Shown: positions 8,861 to 22,643 of the stretch, piece by piece | How the letters are laid out: each line of letters starts with the position of its first letter | Position numbering within the stretch: the first letter of the stretch is position 1 | Assembly (NCBI RefSeq): GCF_002968835.1 | Contig: NZ_PKQK01000001.1 | Coordinates: forward strand, 1,240,001 to 1,304,000 | Length of the DNA stretch: 64,000 nt | Direction: 5' to 3' | Origin: Paenibacillus sp. PCH8 | Lineage (GTDB): Bacteria; Bacillota; Bacilli; Paenibacillales; Paenibacillaceae | Made by a program: the position numbers and the translations under genes | The notes under the pieces: model-generated | What the model was told of the DNA's origin: nothing | What the model saw: only the letters and a program-made list of their open reading frames with translations | Databases searched by the model: none

Positions 8861-9508
8861 TTACTCGTCAAAATCCTTCAAAATCCCCATTTTCAGCGAC
8901 AAAATCATTGCTTCGACAACCTCATCCGGCTTCATGGAAGCATCGATAACGCTGATCCGTTCCGGGAACTGCTCCTTTAATAGGAAGTAACCCTCTCGTA
9001 CTTTACGGTGGAATTCCAGGTTCTCCAGATCCAGACGGTTCACTTCGCGGCCATCATGAGCATCGATTCGGGCAAGCCCCACCTCAGGCTCGATGTCGAG
9101 ATACAATGTTACATCCGGCATCAGGTCACCTATTGCAAAACGATTAATGGCCCATACATTCTCCATCCCGAGTCCGCGTGCGTATCCTTGATAGGCAAGA
9201 CTGCTATCAACAAATCGGTCACAGATCACTGCTTTTCCAGCTCTCAGTGCAGGCTCTACCTTCTCCGCCAGATGCTGGCTGCGTGCAGCTGCATACAATA
9301 GCGCTTCGGTTCGAGCATCCATTGCCGTATGAAGAGGGTCCAGGATAATCGCACGTATTTTCTCCGCAATCTCAATCCCGCCGGGCTCTCGCGTAATTAC
9401 GTAAGGTATACCCTGTTCTTCAAAATAAGAACCTATTCTACCAATCATCGTTGTTTTACCGGAGCCCTCTCCCCCTTCCAACGTAATGAATTTACCTCTG
9501 CCCTGCAT
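8861..9508 (-). CDS. tmk: Thymidylate kinase
   Basis: Tmk phosphorylates dTMP to dTDP with ATP, the last specific step towards dTTP. The 215-residue protein has the P-loop GGEGSGKTT near 11-19, the DR(F/Y) motif in [14 protein letters not shown] near 93-106 that binds the substrate, and a lid region rich in charged residues (DGREVNRLD). Length and motifs are normal. It leads the tmk-darA-yaaR-holB-ricT-yabA series. Confidence 0.95.
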   Translation of the reverse strand: MQGRGKFITLEGGEGSGKTTMIGRIGSYFEEQGIPYVITREPGGIEIAEKIRAIILDPLHTAMDARTEALLYAAARSQHLAEKVEPALRAGKAVICDRFVDSSLAYQGYARGLGMENVWAINRFAIGDLMPDVTLYLDIEPEVGLARIDAHDGREVNRLDLENLEFHRKVREGYFLLKEQFPERISVIDASMKPDEVVEAMILSLKMGILKDFDE

Positions 9509-9718
9509 AAGCTTCCCTGCTTTCTATGTCGATAATTGCATCTATTGCTGCTGTAATGAATATGTGTGTAGAACCTCTCTTGCTTCAGGATATGAAATAG
9601 CCCGCCTAGAGGTGTATATTCTGATCTACTGGATAGATCCATTCGAATGGTACTAGCTTGTTTCTCTATAATACTATAGGTCAGCTGTTACTCCAACATG
9701 AACAACGAAGTAAAAAGA

Positions 9719-10411
9719 TCAACCGTAGATGATCCATACCCACAATGGAAGCATAATCGATCCGGCAATGGCACTGACAATCATGGATACCGAACTGAGT
9801 GCTACCGCATTCTCTCCATATTCGAATGATCTTGCCATACCAAGGGCATGAGATGCTGAACCCAGTCCAATTCCATAGGCATTTTTGCTTTGGACTTTGG
9901 CCCATTTCAACAGCATTGGCCCCAGTAAGATGCCCGAGAAACCTGCTATCATCACAAACAGCGAAGTGAAAGAGGCGTTGCCTCCAACCTGATTAGCCAA
10001 TTGAATCGCTACAGGTGTGGTCACAGACTTTGGCATAAGTGCAATGACCGTCTCACGTGGATAACCGAGCATTATGGCTACGGAAGCACCTGTCACTACA
10101 CCCACAATACTGCCGCCGATTGTTCCACCTATAATGGGTAGAATATTTTGCTTTAATACTTGCAGATGCTTGGACAACGGAAATGCGAGCGACACAACTG
10201 CTGGACCCAGAAGCTCCTGTATCCATCGACCACCCTGCATATACGTGTCCAGCTTTATACCGGAGAGCACCAAGATCAGGATTAGTATTGCAGTAGATGT
10301 AAGTACAGGCATAAGTATCGGCCATTTTAACCTTTTATATAGCTGAGTAGCTGAACCATACGTAGCCAAAGTTAGTACAATCATTCCGATTCCGAAGAAG
10401 AATACTGACAT
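9719..10411 (-). CDS. lrgB: LrgB/CidB-family membrane protein
   Basis: An integral membrane protein of the LrgB (YwbG/CidB) family, 230 residues, with several hydrophobic segments and the conserved GGTIGGSIVG and KSVTTPVAIQLANQVGG blocks. LrgAB pairs are described as holin-like proteins influencing murein hydrolase activity, and in Bacillus as pyruvate carriers. The start ATG has AAAGGAGG six bases upstream and overlaps the end of lrgA by 31 bases, indicating translational coupling. No LytSR or LysR-type regulator gene is beside it, so the named function is inferred from the family. Confidence 0.88.
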   Translation of the reverse strand: MSVFFFGIGMIVLTLATYGSATQLYKRLKWPILMPVLTSTAILILILVLSGIKLDTYMQGGRWIQELLGPAVVSLAFPLSKHLQVLKQNILPIIGGTIGGSIVGVVTGASVAIMLGYPRETVIALMPKSVTTPVAIQLANQVGGNASFTSLFVMIAGFSGILLGPMLLKWAKVQSKNAYGIGLGSASHALGMARSFEYGENAVALSSVSMIVSAIAGSIMLPLWVWIIYG

Positions 10412-10809
10412 GAGATCGCCTCCTTTTTGCCTTGATGCGATGCTTTCCATGCCATAAGCCACTCACTTATTTTGGCAGATATCAGACAGGTTATTAAGGT
10501 ACTAACGATCAAGCCAAGAACCAAAAGTAAGGTGTTAGCTCTAAAAAAATCAAAATGATTAATAATGCCCACGGTAGGTGGGATGAAGAACAATTGCAGA
10601 TGAGATTGGAGCCAATTCGAACCCTTCTCCCCCCAGCTCATTTTAATCCATCCCAGTTGAATCGCGATAAATAATATCAGCATTCCTACAATACTACCTG
10701 TTAAAGGCAAATGTAATAAAGCTTGAATCATGTTACCGATCCAGTAAAAACCATACATCCATAAAACCTGCAGGACTATTCCTGTATATTTTTTTAGCGG
10801 AATACCCAA
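10381..10809 (-). CDS. lrgA: LrgA/CidA-family holin-like membrane protein
   Basis: Partner of the downstream lrgB. The 142-residue product has four hydrophobic segments and the family blocks LPLTGSIVGMLILF and FIPPTVGIINHFDF. The start is TTG eight bases after AGAAGGG; no ATG with a better site exists. The C-terminus ends in a short polar tail that overlaps the lrgB ribosome-binding site. The pair lies between tmk and the decarboxylase-like gene, a place where Bacillus has other genes. Confidence 0.85.
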   Translation of the reverse strand: MGIPLKKYTGIVLQVLWMYGFYWIGNMIQALLHLPLTGSIVGMLILFIAIQLGWIKMSWGEKGSNWLQSHLQLFFIPPTVGIINHFDFFRANTLLLVLGLIVSTLITCLISAKISEWLMAWKASHQGKKEAISCQYSSSESE

Positions 10810-10860
10810 AGTGGTCCCTTCTTTCTTATGTCTATCTTTAGAAGTTCAACTAAAGATTAT

Positions 10861-11178
10861 TTACACAGACACTACAATGACAGAATAACCTTCCAATCGC
10901 TGTCCCAAGTGTGTATTGATTCCCTTTCCGAAAGGGATATTCCGGGGATCAGCATATGCTTCCGATGTAGCTTTCCAGAAAGCTTTTAAGCGTTCGCTTC
11001 GCTTTTTCAGGTTTTTTCTGTCCTCTCCGTTACTTGTAAATGATTGGTTTAACTGATTTAGCAAGTAAATTAATGACCAAGAGACCCTCACATATATGGG
11101 GCCGGTATCGCTATCGATATTGGTCTTCTGAACTTCCCATTGGTGAATGCAATTTAGATCTTCATTTGTTCTTTTCAA
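10861..11178 (-). CDS. Small protein of unknown function after the decarboxylase gene
   Basis: A 105-residue frame that is not recognised. It would start at TTG, overlapping the decarboxylase stop codon by four bases (TTGA), with AAGGA directly before it, too close for an ideal site. The composition is protein-like with a basic stretch (KNLKKRSERLKAFWK) and a hydrophobic helix (VSWSLIYLLNQLN). No signal peptide or membrane segment is clear. It may be coupled to the upstream gene, or not be real. Confidence 0.45.
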   Translation of the reverse strand: MKRTNEDLNCIHQWEVQKTNIDSDTGPIYVRVSWSLIYLLNQLNQSFTSNGEDRKNLKKRSERLKAFWKATSEAYADPRNIPFGKGINTHLGQRLEGYSVIVVSV

Positions 11179-13010
11179 TCCTTCATGACTTTTAGTACCT
11201 TTAGAGAAGTATCAGATACCCCATGAAATTTGGCTCCTTCATCCCGCAGAAGCTGTATACGTTTTGCAATAGATGAACTTATACGTTCCCCGGGATATAT
11301 AAGAGGAATGCCCGGTGGATAGGGAATAACCATCTCTGCGGATCGACAGCCCGCACTTTCCTCAATCGGAACCTCAATTGTATCTGCCTCCACAATGGGT
11401 TTCATTGTAAAGGAGACTAGTTCCGAATATGGAATGTTTTCTTGAAAATTGTTCCACGTGGAAATGTAATGTGTGGGCTCTTTTGTAACCTTTTGTGGAT
11501 GCTCTGCAATAGACCAGCCCTGCTCATCAGGCTTATTGGCAGAGCTGATATGGTGTAAAGCCTGCAACAGGTGCTGGGCATCCTGCACCGTAGAGCCAAG
11601 GCTGAAGAGCAAGACGACGTACCGTTCGTCGCTCATCTCAGGCACACAGCCGCATGCTTCCAGCTGCTGCTGTAGCCCATAACCGCTCAGCACCCCTGCG
11701 CCGTCATAGATGACGGCCTTGAACGGGTCCTGAGCGGTATACCCCGCGGCAGATGGCATCGCCGCCGCGGTCAGGCCCTCCCGTGTCCGCTGCGCAGCGG
11801 ACACGGATATACCAGCCGGCTTCGCTGTTCCGGCTGGCGGCTCTTGCTGCAGCGGCTGTGCTGGCTGCAGCAACTGGAAGCGCGGCAGCTCCGCGAGGCC
11901 GCGTTTAAAGGCATTCACGGCGGCAAGCCCCGCCGTGAATGTGTTCGCGCCCTGCACGTGCAGCAGGCGGCGCGCCAGATCGAGCGAAGCCATCACTGGG
12001 TATGATGGGCTTGAGCTTTGCACCATGGCCAAGCGCTGCCTTAACAGGGACCGGTTTAACCGTGGTCCCTGAATGTGCAGCATGGCACCCATGGTGAACG
12101 CCGTCAGCATCTTATGCGTTGACTGCACTACACCGTCTGCTCCGCAAGACAGTGCAGAGACAGGCAGCTTCGGATGCTGCCCATAATGCGCGCCATGCGC
12201 TTCATCCACGAGCAGTGGCATGCCAGCAGCGTGGCATACCTTGGCTATAGGCGTCAGATCAGCGCCCATGCCGTAATAATTGGGCAAAGTGACTAGCACG
12301 CCCTTTGCCTCAGGATAGGACTGGACAGCAGCCTGAACCGTCTCCACCGACGGCATAACCGCAAGTCCAGACGCAGGATCAACCCACGGCTCCAGGAATA
12401 CAGCTCTTGCACCTGCCAGCATCAACCCGTGAATAACCGACTTGTGCACATTACGTTGCACCAATACGATACAGTTTGGCTCATCACACACCGTGAGCAG
12501 TAACGACAGATTGCCTACCGTACTCCCTCCCACAAGAAAGAAGCTCTCTTCAGCACCAAAACAATCTGCCGCCAGCTCCTGTGCCTCCTTGATGACACCT
12601 TCAGGGTGATGCAAGTCATCGGTGCCGGTAATCTCCGTAACATCCATTTCCATCATCTCCAGAAATGAACGCGTGGGTACTAGAACTATTTCTGGATGAA
12701 CATCTTCGTTGTCTACTCGTTTCTCAATCCCATCAAGATCAGCCCCACGTTCTTTCACTGAACTGGAATGCTCTACCCCTTGATTAATCAGTCGTCCTGC
12801 ATCGTCCTGTATCTCTACGTTCTGCTGGTCTACCTCATTGATACTATTATTAGTATCTTCAACAGGAGACAGTTCCGCTTGTTCTACCAAATGTCGATAA
12901 GCTTGTCCATTCTTATGCCCAGGCACATGAAAAGAACGCTGCTTCGAATCACGATACGCAAGCAACGCTTCATATAAAGGGGCTGTACTTAATTTAATTT
13001 TATGATCCAT
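11175..13010 (-). CDS. Orn/Lys/Arg decarboxylase-family PLP enzyme (YaaO-like), with insertions
   Basis: A fold-type I PLP enzyme of the short YaaO group of basic amino acid decarboxylases. Clear landmarks are SFHVPGHKNG near residue 26, DVTEITGTDDLHHPEG, the VDEAHGAHYG motif and the STHK lysine that would bind PLP. The product is about 611 residues, against about 480 for Bacillus YaaO. The excess lies in an acidic low-complexity insert (about residues 45-115, bases 12665-12878) and an Ala/Pro/Gln-rich, GC-rich insert before QDPFKAVIYDGAG (bases about 11700-11880). The start at ATG 13010 has AGGATGG seven bases upstream; an ATG 15 codons earlier lacks a ribosome site. Substrate not determinable. 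Confidence 0.85.
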   Translation of the reverse strand: MDHKIKLSTAPLYEALLAYRDSKQRSFHVPGHKNGQAYRHLVEQAELSPVEDTNNSINEVDQQNVEIQDDAGRLINQGVEHSSSVKERGADLDGIEKRVDNEDVHPEIVLVPTRSFLEMMEMDVTEITGTDDLHHPEGVIKEAQELAADCFGAEESFFLVGGSTVGNLSLLLTVCDEPNCIVLVQRNVHKSVIHGLMLAGARAVFLEPWVDPASGLAVMPSVETVQAAVQSYPEAKGVLVTLPNYYGMGADLTPIAKVCHAAGMPLLVDEAHGAHYGQHPKLPVSALSCGADGVVQSTHKMLTAFTMGAMLHIQGPRLNRSLLRQRLAMVQSSSPSYPVMASLDLARRLLHVQGANTFTAGLAAVNAFKRGLAELPRFQLLQPAQPLQQEPPAGTAKPAGISVSAAQRTREGLTAAAMPSAAGYTAQDPFKAVIYDGAGVLSGYGLQQQLEACGCVPEMSDERYVVLLFSLGSTVQDAQHLLQALHHISSANKPDEQGWSIAEHPQKVTKEPTHYISTWNNFQENIPYSELVSFTMKPIVEADTIEVPIEESAGCRSAEMVIPYPPGIPLIYPGERISSSIAKRIQLLRDEGAKFHGVSDTSLKVLKVMKD

Positions 13011-13175
13011 GAAGTAACCATCCTGTACATATAATGTGAGTTTGTGCGTTTCCATTGTTTACAACTTCAAGTAACGCCGTTCCTAACTACCTTCATAAGC
13101 TATGCTGCATATTGTCCCATATTATTATATCAGCATACGCCTTCCTGGGATGGCAGACAAGCAATCTCTCCTCTT

Positions 13176-13204
13176 AAAAACAGAAAGAGGCCCACTGGGC
13201 CTCT
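13176..13204 (-). terminator. Intrinsic terminator after gin
   Basis: On the minus strand AGAGGCCCAGTGGGCCTCT is a hairpin followed by TTCTGTTTTTAAG. It lies about 60 bases after the gin stop codon. Confidence 0.8.
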
Positions 13205-13262
13205 ACACATCAGCGTCATAGCATTGCGATGTTTTAGCTTCTTCTTCTATTGGCAACATTCA

Positions 13263-13448
13263 TTATGCGTTTTTTTGTACCCAAATCTGTTTCATCTGAT
13301 TAATAAAATAATTGTACTTGGCATCCTGCGCATCGGTATGAACCATTTCTGCTTCACAAGTGTCACATATGAATTCAGATACAATAAAAATGCCTTCTCT
13401 TTTTCGTTGCTCGCAGATAATGCATGTGTGTTCGGCATGTTCTTCCAT
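13263..13448 (-). CDS. csfB: Anti-sigma factor Gin (CsfB)
   Basis: Gin is a small zinc protein that blocks sigma-G (and sigma-E) at the wrong time or place during sporulation. The 61-residue product shows the family zinc knuckles CIICEQRKREGIF and FICDTCEAEM, followed by the helical tail DAKYNYFINQMKQIW. The start is ATG 13448 with AAGGTGGG seven bases before it; a GTG four codons upstream overlaps that site. It marks the organism as an endospore former. The gene is alone, with its own terminator. Confidence 0.87.
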   Translation of the reverse strand: MEEHAEHTCIICEQRKREGIFIVSEFICDTCEAEMVHTDAQDAKYNYFINQMKQIWVQKNA

Positions 13449-13503
13449 GAACCATCCCACCTTGTTTTACGTTTACTATCAGTATTGCACAGTTTCTATT
13501 ATT

Positions 13504-13854
13504 TTAAACATTTTCATAGTGCTTTCTTTCTATAAAGTATATATATTCGCCTACCCCCTCTTGGGTGTCTGTACCGAAAAATACATTCATTCTTCCTACA
13601 ATACCTTCTCCCTGCTTGTGTTCCACACAGATCTGCTGCATTTCATCGTATTTCCCCTCTAAATTATGTATCCATTGGCCTGACTCAAAACTTATATTCA
13701 ATATTCTTAAAAAATCTTGGAATCTCAGCCGATATATAATACATGATAACGATATCATAGCCTGACAGGCCGTGCATTCGGGAGTATACTGAGATAAGCT
13801 CGGTCGAATCTCAATATCTTGTACAATCGTCATATCGTGACATACAAGGTTCAT
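13504..13854 (-). CDS. Possible hypothetical protein
   Basis: An unrecognised 116-residue frame. The sequence reads like a protein rather than a shadow: one CTAC-type cysteine pair near residue 27, a mixed alpha/beta pattern and an acidic helix (LEGKYDEMQQICVEHKQGEG). No good ribosome site lies before the first ATG; an internal ATG at residue 8 is no better. No gene is seen on the opposite strand here. Treat as tentative. Confidence 0.35.
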   Translation of the reverse strand: MNLVCHDMTIVQDIEIRPSLSQYTPECTACQAMISLSCIIYRLRFQDFLRILNISFESGQWIHNLEGKYDEMQQICVEHKQGEGIVGRMNVFFGTDTQEGVGEYIYFIERKHYENV

Positions 13855-14106
13855 ATATCAGCATTTTGCATCATTCGATTCTACTCGCTCCCGGGTACAA
13901 GAGTTGGACAGGAAAAAGCATCCTGATCTAACCAACGTATAGACGAACAGAAGCGTTCCGATCTATATCTTGCTGATTACAAGTCACTCTTGGGATTTAT
14001 GCAAAATGCTCATATACATACATGATTCATTCCCTTTTACACGGTGTACGAAAAACGAATACCTACCCCAGACAAGAACGTGATTCCGAAGGAGGATATA
14101 TACCGT

Positions 14107-14631
14107 ATGATCGCCGAACCGGAGAATAAAGCAACATTTTATCAATACCGGCTTCTGAAAAAAAAGTCTATCGCCCGTAGTGTAATCTATAGCTATCTGT
14201 GTCTGCCCGTCATTATGCTCTTATTCAATCTAATCGCATTCTCCTGGACTAGCCTCTTCTTTTTTGTACTAGCAGGCCCACTCACTATCTGGATTCATTA
14301 TGTTATCGCCAGAACCATATTACTTCTGGTCCGTACCTCTTATGCCAAACGGTGGCGCTGGAATCTGCGTATGCCCTGGTTAGGCTATATTCCTGATCAG
14401 CATTTCAGCTATCGCATGTTTGTCCGGGTACACCTGAATATGAGCTGGATCGGACTTTGTATCATCACTGTATGCTTGATATGGTCGCCTTTGTCCTTCA
14501 CCCTCTCGCTGATCTTCTGGCATATGTGGTTACTAGGGCCACGCTTATATGTTGTAACGGTCCTCTCCCGTGAGCGTAAGGACGGACTCATCAAATTGAA
14601 TGAGCAAGACGTTTCGTACTATCTGCAATAA
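14107..14631 (+). CDS. Unrecognised four-helix membrane protein
   Basis: A 174-residue protein with about four hydrophobic segments (SYLCLPVIMLLFNLIAF, SLFFFVLAGPLTIWIHYVI, IGLCIITVCLIWSPL and LSLIFWHMWLLGP) and a very aromatic, Arg/Lys-rich loop (YAKRWRWNLRMPWLGYIP). AAGGAGG at 14089-14095 supports the ATG at 14107; a GTG at 14044 has no ribosome site. No family is recognised. It points towards oriC and against the surrounding minus-strand genes, next to a cluster of DnaA boxes. Confidence 0.65.
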   Translation: MIAEPENKATFYQYRLLKKKSIARSVIYSYLCLPVIMLLFNLIAFSWTSLFFFVLAGPLTIWIHYVIARTILLLVRTSYAKRWRWNLRMPWLGYIPDQHFSYRMFVRVHLNMSWIGLCIITVCLIWSPLSFTLSLIFWHMWLLGPRLYVVTVLSRERKDGLIKLNEQDVSYYLQ

Positions 14632-14758
14632 ACACTATCCTCTACCTTATAGCTTAATGTACCTTCACCTGCCTGTAATACATAATGGCTACGCCCTTCA
14701 AACATATCAATATATAAGCATGATTGGTACATCAACGAAAGGCTTAGTCTCACATGTT

Positions 14759-14852
14759 CAAATAAAGGTTATCCACAGTGGATAACCTTTATTTGTCGTG
14801 CCTATTTTATTCCTTATCCACAGTATGGGTATAGTTACACGGGTTATCCCCA
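14759..14852. promoter_or_regulatory. DnaA-box cluster with an 18-bp-arm palindrome
   Basis: Bases 14759-14776 and 14778-14795 form a perfect inverted repeat around one base. The left arm holds a perfect DnaA box, TTATCCACA (14769-14777), and the right arm the reverse of TTATCCACT. A further perfect box TTATCCACA is at 14814-14822 and a near box TTATCCCCA at 14844-14852. Four boxes in 84 bases, about 17 kb from dnaA, resemble the DnaA-box clusters outside oriC that titrate DnaA or recruit YabA. The palindrome may also end transcription of the gene at 14107. The rest of 14632-15173 shows no gene. Confidence 0.6.
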
Positions 14853-15173
14853 CGCCAAATTCGTTTTTCTCCTCCTTTTCCTCTGTTTCTTTATATCTCG
14901 ACTCGGGTCATGTTGCAGATCTTACACCCTTGAGCGATACCTCGCTCAGCCCTGCCTACTCTTCTGATCCTTCCCCATTGTTGTTCAATATCATCCGTCC
15001 TTTAAGAACTCTATATACTTATTTCTGTCGATCTAGAATTCCTTATGCTCACAGCCATATTAAGGACTACTTGCGAAAAAGGAGACCTCTTCGTATTTCA
15101 ACTCCTGCCCTTTTACTGGCCCTGATATGTATCATCTTCTGCCCCCTCCATATAGCTCTATTTCACCACACAT

Positions 15174-15207
15174 AACAAAAAGCCCCCGATACTTAAACGG
15201 GAGCTTT
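15174..15207 (-). terminator. Intrinsic terminator of the lipoprotein gene
   Basis: On the minus strand AAAGCTCCCG pairs with CGGGGGCTTT around a nine-base loop and is followed by TTGTT. It lies about 55 bases after the stop codon of the lipoprotein gene. Confidence 0.75.
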
Positions 15208-15263
15208 ACTATATAAGAGACATCACAGCGTTAATTTTGATCATACCAAACTCTCGGTGCAGC

Positions 15264-15704
15264 TCAATCATCTTCATCTAAAGATTTAATGGTTGTTTGA
15301 GTAACATCGTTTCTAGGAACCATCAGTGTAAAGGAACCATCATGTACAGCTAAATGTACCGTATGCCCTTCCTTTGCAAATACACGCAGGGTACTGGATT
15401 CATTGGTTGCACCCTTGGCTTGCCTCTCTGTCCAACCCCAGCTTTTGATCTCGTTTAGATATACCTCGGGTAAGCTAGTACTTTCACTAATACCAGACAG
15501 TGTATATCGTACATAATCCATATCTGAATTATTTTCAGATTGGTCAGATTTATTCGCTACTTTAGGTACCGGAAAACTCCTCTCGTTAACCGCACCCTCA
15601 TATGAAGTCCATACAGATCCTGAAGTTTCACCACATCCAGCCAGAACAACTGCCAGGCAAAGCAACAGAAACGAATTTAGTCCAAGTCTCCGCCAACTTA
15701 ACAC
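15264..15704 (-). CDS. Putative lipoprotein of unknown function
   Basis: A 146-residue exported protein with a lipoprotein signal peptide: basic start (MLSWRRLGLN), hydrophobic core (SFLLLCLAVVL) and lipobox LAGC. The mature part is Ser/Thr/Asn-rich and acidic, ending in DEDD, with no recognised domain. The start is GTG 15704, six bases after AAAAGGAGG; a GTG six codons earlier would contain the ribosome site. It lies just downstream of the 5S gene on the same strand, behind the rrn terminator. Confidence 0.75.
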   Translation of the reverse strand: MLSWRRLGLNSFLLLCLAVVLAGCGETSGSVWTSYEGAVNERSFPVPKVANKSDQSENNSDMDYVRYTLSGISESTSLPEVYLNEIKSWGWTERQAKGATNESSTLRVFAKEGHTVHLAVHDGSFTLMVPRNDVTQTTIKSLDEDD

Positions 15705-15879
15705 ACACACCCTCCTTTTCACAGCTGCACATTCCAGCTCTGTGGTCAGGTACTTTTAGCATATTTAACATAGTCCTATTATACTGGTTTTACCGCTGTT
15801 ATCCGTAACAAAAATGTTACCTTCAAATAACGATCATGTTAGAGCCTTTGCTCATAATATTTAAAGTTTTGTAAACAAA

Positions 15880-15912
15880 TAAAAACCACCACCGAATAAC
15901 ATCGGCAGTGGT
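15880..15912 (-). terminator. rrn operon terminator
   Basis: Downstream of 5S on the minus strand, ACCACTGCCGA pairs with TCGGTGGTGGT (11 pairs with G-U) around a six-base loop and is followed by TTTTATTTG. Confidence 0.85.
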
Positions 15913-15917
15913 TCTTC

Positions 15918-16034
15918 GCTTGGCGGCGTCCTACTCTCCCAGGACCCTGCGGTCCAAGTACCATCGGCGCTAGAGGGCTTAACGGTCGTGTTCGGGATGG
16001 GTACGTGTGGAACCCCTCCGCTATCGCCACCAAA
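15918..16034 (-). rRNA. rrf: 5S ribosomal RNA
   Basis: The minus strand starts TTTGGTGGCGATAGCGGAGG and ends GAGAGTAGGACGCCGCCAAGC, the expected 5S ends, which pair with each other. The inner CCGAACACGACCGTTAAGCC block is typical. Length about 117 bases. It follows 23S after about 140 bases. Confidence 0.95.
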
Positions 16035-16172
16035 CGAGCATTTGTAGTACAAATGCGTTCGCGTTCCATTCGGTCCGACACGGCTGTGTGGATGAATGGT
16101 TTAGCGCAAATTCAGAGATCATTCTCTGAAAACTAGATTCGAAACGAAATTTGCGATTTATCACTTGCATAT

Positions 16173-21008
<4,836 letters not shown>

Positions 21009-21253
21009 AAGATGAATTTCAGTAACGTGGTTAGACGTTATAAAAATCATCTCAAGTATTTGAAAAGAGCGATATGCTCATTTTGAATCTGACGAGATTA
21101 AAAATCTCATTTGTGCTCCAGTCGATCCAAGCCAAGGCTTGTCTCCAACTTTCGCGTTCATTCTGCAAGCAGAATGTTTACTCACTCGTTGTTCAGTTTT
21201 CAAAGATCAAACTTATTCCGTTACCGAATGTTGTTCTCTTCAGCAACTTTTAT

Positions 21254-21392
21254 ATCTTATCACATCCGAGCCAACGTTGCAAGCTCTTTTTTTAAGTTTC
21301 TTTCGAAGCTTATTTTATTTGCTTGCCGCACCGTTTATCCTGTGTTTTCTTGGCCGGAATTAGAATATACCATGTACAGATATTCATTGCAA
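21254..21392 (-). promoter_or_regulatory. Tandem rrn promoters P1 and P2
   Basis: P1: TTGCAA (21392-21387), 17 bases, TATATT (21369-21364). P2: TTGCAA (21282-21277), 17 bases, TAAGAT (21259-21254). Both have near-consensus sigma-A elements on the minus strand, followed by about 250 bases of leader before 16S with a GATCTTTGAAAACTGAACAA box. The pairing of two promoters about 110 bases apart is typical of Bacillus-group rrn operons. No gene lies in 21009-21524. Confidence 0.85.
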
Positions 21393-21524
21393 GTCTTTTT
21401 TTGATTAATTATAAAAACATTATGATTTTTAATCCATATCTGCATACCCACAATAATCTCATACCAAAAAGCCTCTCCATCAAGGAAAGACTCTCTCTTC
21501 AAATTACACTAATAGTACCTATAG

Positions 21525-22643
21525 TTAACCGAGAACCTCTTGAATGTGGAGCTGCCGTTGCTGCATCAGGTTAATGATGGTTCCTTCTACAGATACCATA
21601 GGCCGCGTTGGATGATCCCGATCAGAGAATATGATCTCACCAATCTGGTTATTACTGAGTTTCACACGGATACCATTATGAATCTGTGTTGAACGTTGAA
21701 CAAATACACTTACAATTGCAGGGTCCAATTTTCCAAATGCTTCACTTTGAATCTGTTCCAAGACCAGATACGGCGATTGAGCCTTACGGTAGATCTTCTC
21801 AAGTGTCATAGCATGAAATATATCAGCGATAGCTACAATTTTGGCATAGATATGGATCTGCGTTCCGCTGAGCTGCAATGGGTAACCCGATCCATCGACT
21901 TTTTCGTGATGCTGCAAGGCTGCAAGTCTGGCACCCTCATTAATAGCTTTTGCCTGTTTAAGGATCTGATAACCATATTTGGTATGCTGCCTGATTTCTT
22001 CCTGCTCTGTAACCGTCAGCGTAGAGGGCTTATGGAGGATTTGCGGGTCTACTTTGTTATTACCAATATCATGGAACAAGCCTGCAAAAGCAACTTGCAT
22101 CCAGTCCTTGGAGGGAAGATCAATCCACTGGGCCAGTTGATAAGATGTGATCGCGCTTAGAACAGCATGGTGATATACATAATCATGTTCTTGCATTACT
22201 CGTGGATTGAAGGTAAGTACATTATATTGTTTGAGATGTACAAACAAAGACTCCAATTGTGTACGCAGCTCATACACAGGCAATTCAGCTGCCAGAGAGG
22301 ACAGAAACGCATTCTTGGTCAATCCGACCATCTTCTCATACTCATCCTGCAGTGACGTTACAGCAGGAATGGTGACAACGTTACCCGTCTTGCCTGCCCG
22401 TTCCGCAATCTTCTCATTTGCTGTACTTCCTGTGGGTGCAGATACCCCTTTGTTGCCTGTACTGCCTGAAACTGTTCGTTCTTGATCAATGTCTACTTGG
22501 TGAATCATAAAAGCTCTGAGCACTTCCATATCCTTGGGCAAAATGACTTTGCCCTTCTGAAGCAAAACATTGCCTCGAAGCGTGTGCACATCACTCCCAA
22601 GTTTGAGTCCTGGTTTGACTTCTGACAGGGTAATTAATCCCAT
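21525..22643 (-). CDS. HD-GYP domain protein (likely c-di-GMP phosphodiesterase)
   Basis: A 372-residue cytoplasmic protein. Residues 1-60 form a DUF3391-like N-terminus (VKPGLKLGSDVHTLRGNVLL), a variable linker follows, and the HD-GYP domain spans about 150-320: YHHAVLSAI, GLFHDIGNNKVDP (HD pair), the H in RQHTKYG, then HHEKVDGSGYP, the GYP signature, and IVAIADIFHAMT. These are the metal ligands expected of active c-di-GMP or related phosphodiesterases. GAGGGGAAG precedes the ATG. It sits between gyrA and the rrn operon, where Bacillus has no gene. Confidence 0.9.
   Translation of the reverse strand: MGLITLSEVKPGLKLGSDVHTLRGNVLLQKGKVILPKDMEVLRAFMIHQVDIDQERTVSGSTGNKGVSAPTGSTANEKIAERAGKTGNVVTIPAVTSLQDEYEKMVGLTKNAFLSSLAAELPVYELRTQLESLFVHLKQYNVLTFNPRVMQEHDYVYHHAVLSAITSYQLAQWIDLPSKDWMQVAFAGLFHDIGNNKVDPQILHKPSTLTVTEQEEIRQHTKYGYQILKQAKAINEGARLAALQHHEKVDGSGYPLQLSGTQIHIYAKIVAIADIFHAMTLEKIYRKAQSPYLVLEQIQSEAFGKLDPAIVSVFVQRSTQIHNGIRVKLSNNQIGEIIFSDRDHPTRPMVSVEGTIINLMQQRQLHIQEVLG

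Noticed and set aside
14044..14106. GTG at 14044 as start of the membrane protein gene
   Set aside because: No ribosome site before it, while AAGGAGG sits 11 bases before the ATG at 14107.
14798..15175. A 125-codon plus-strand frame after the DnaA-box cluster
   Set aside because: No ribosome site, Ser/Pro/Leu-rich composition without protein character, and it overlaps the DnaA boxes and a terminator.
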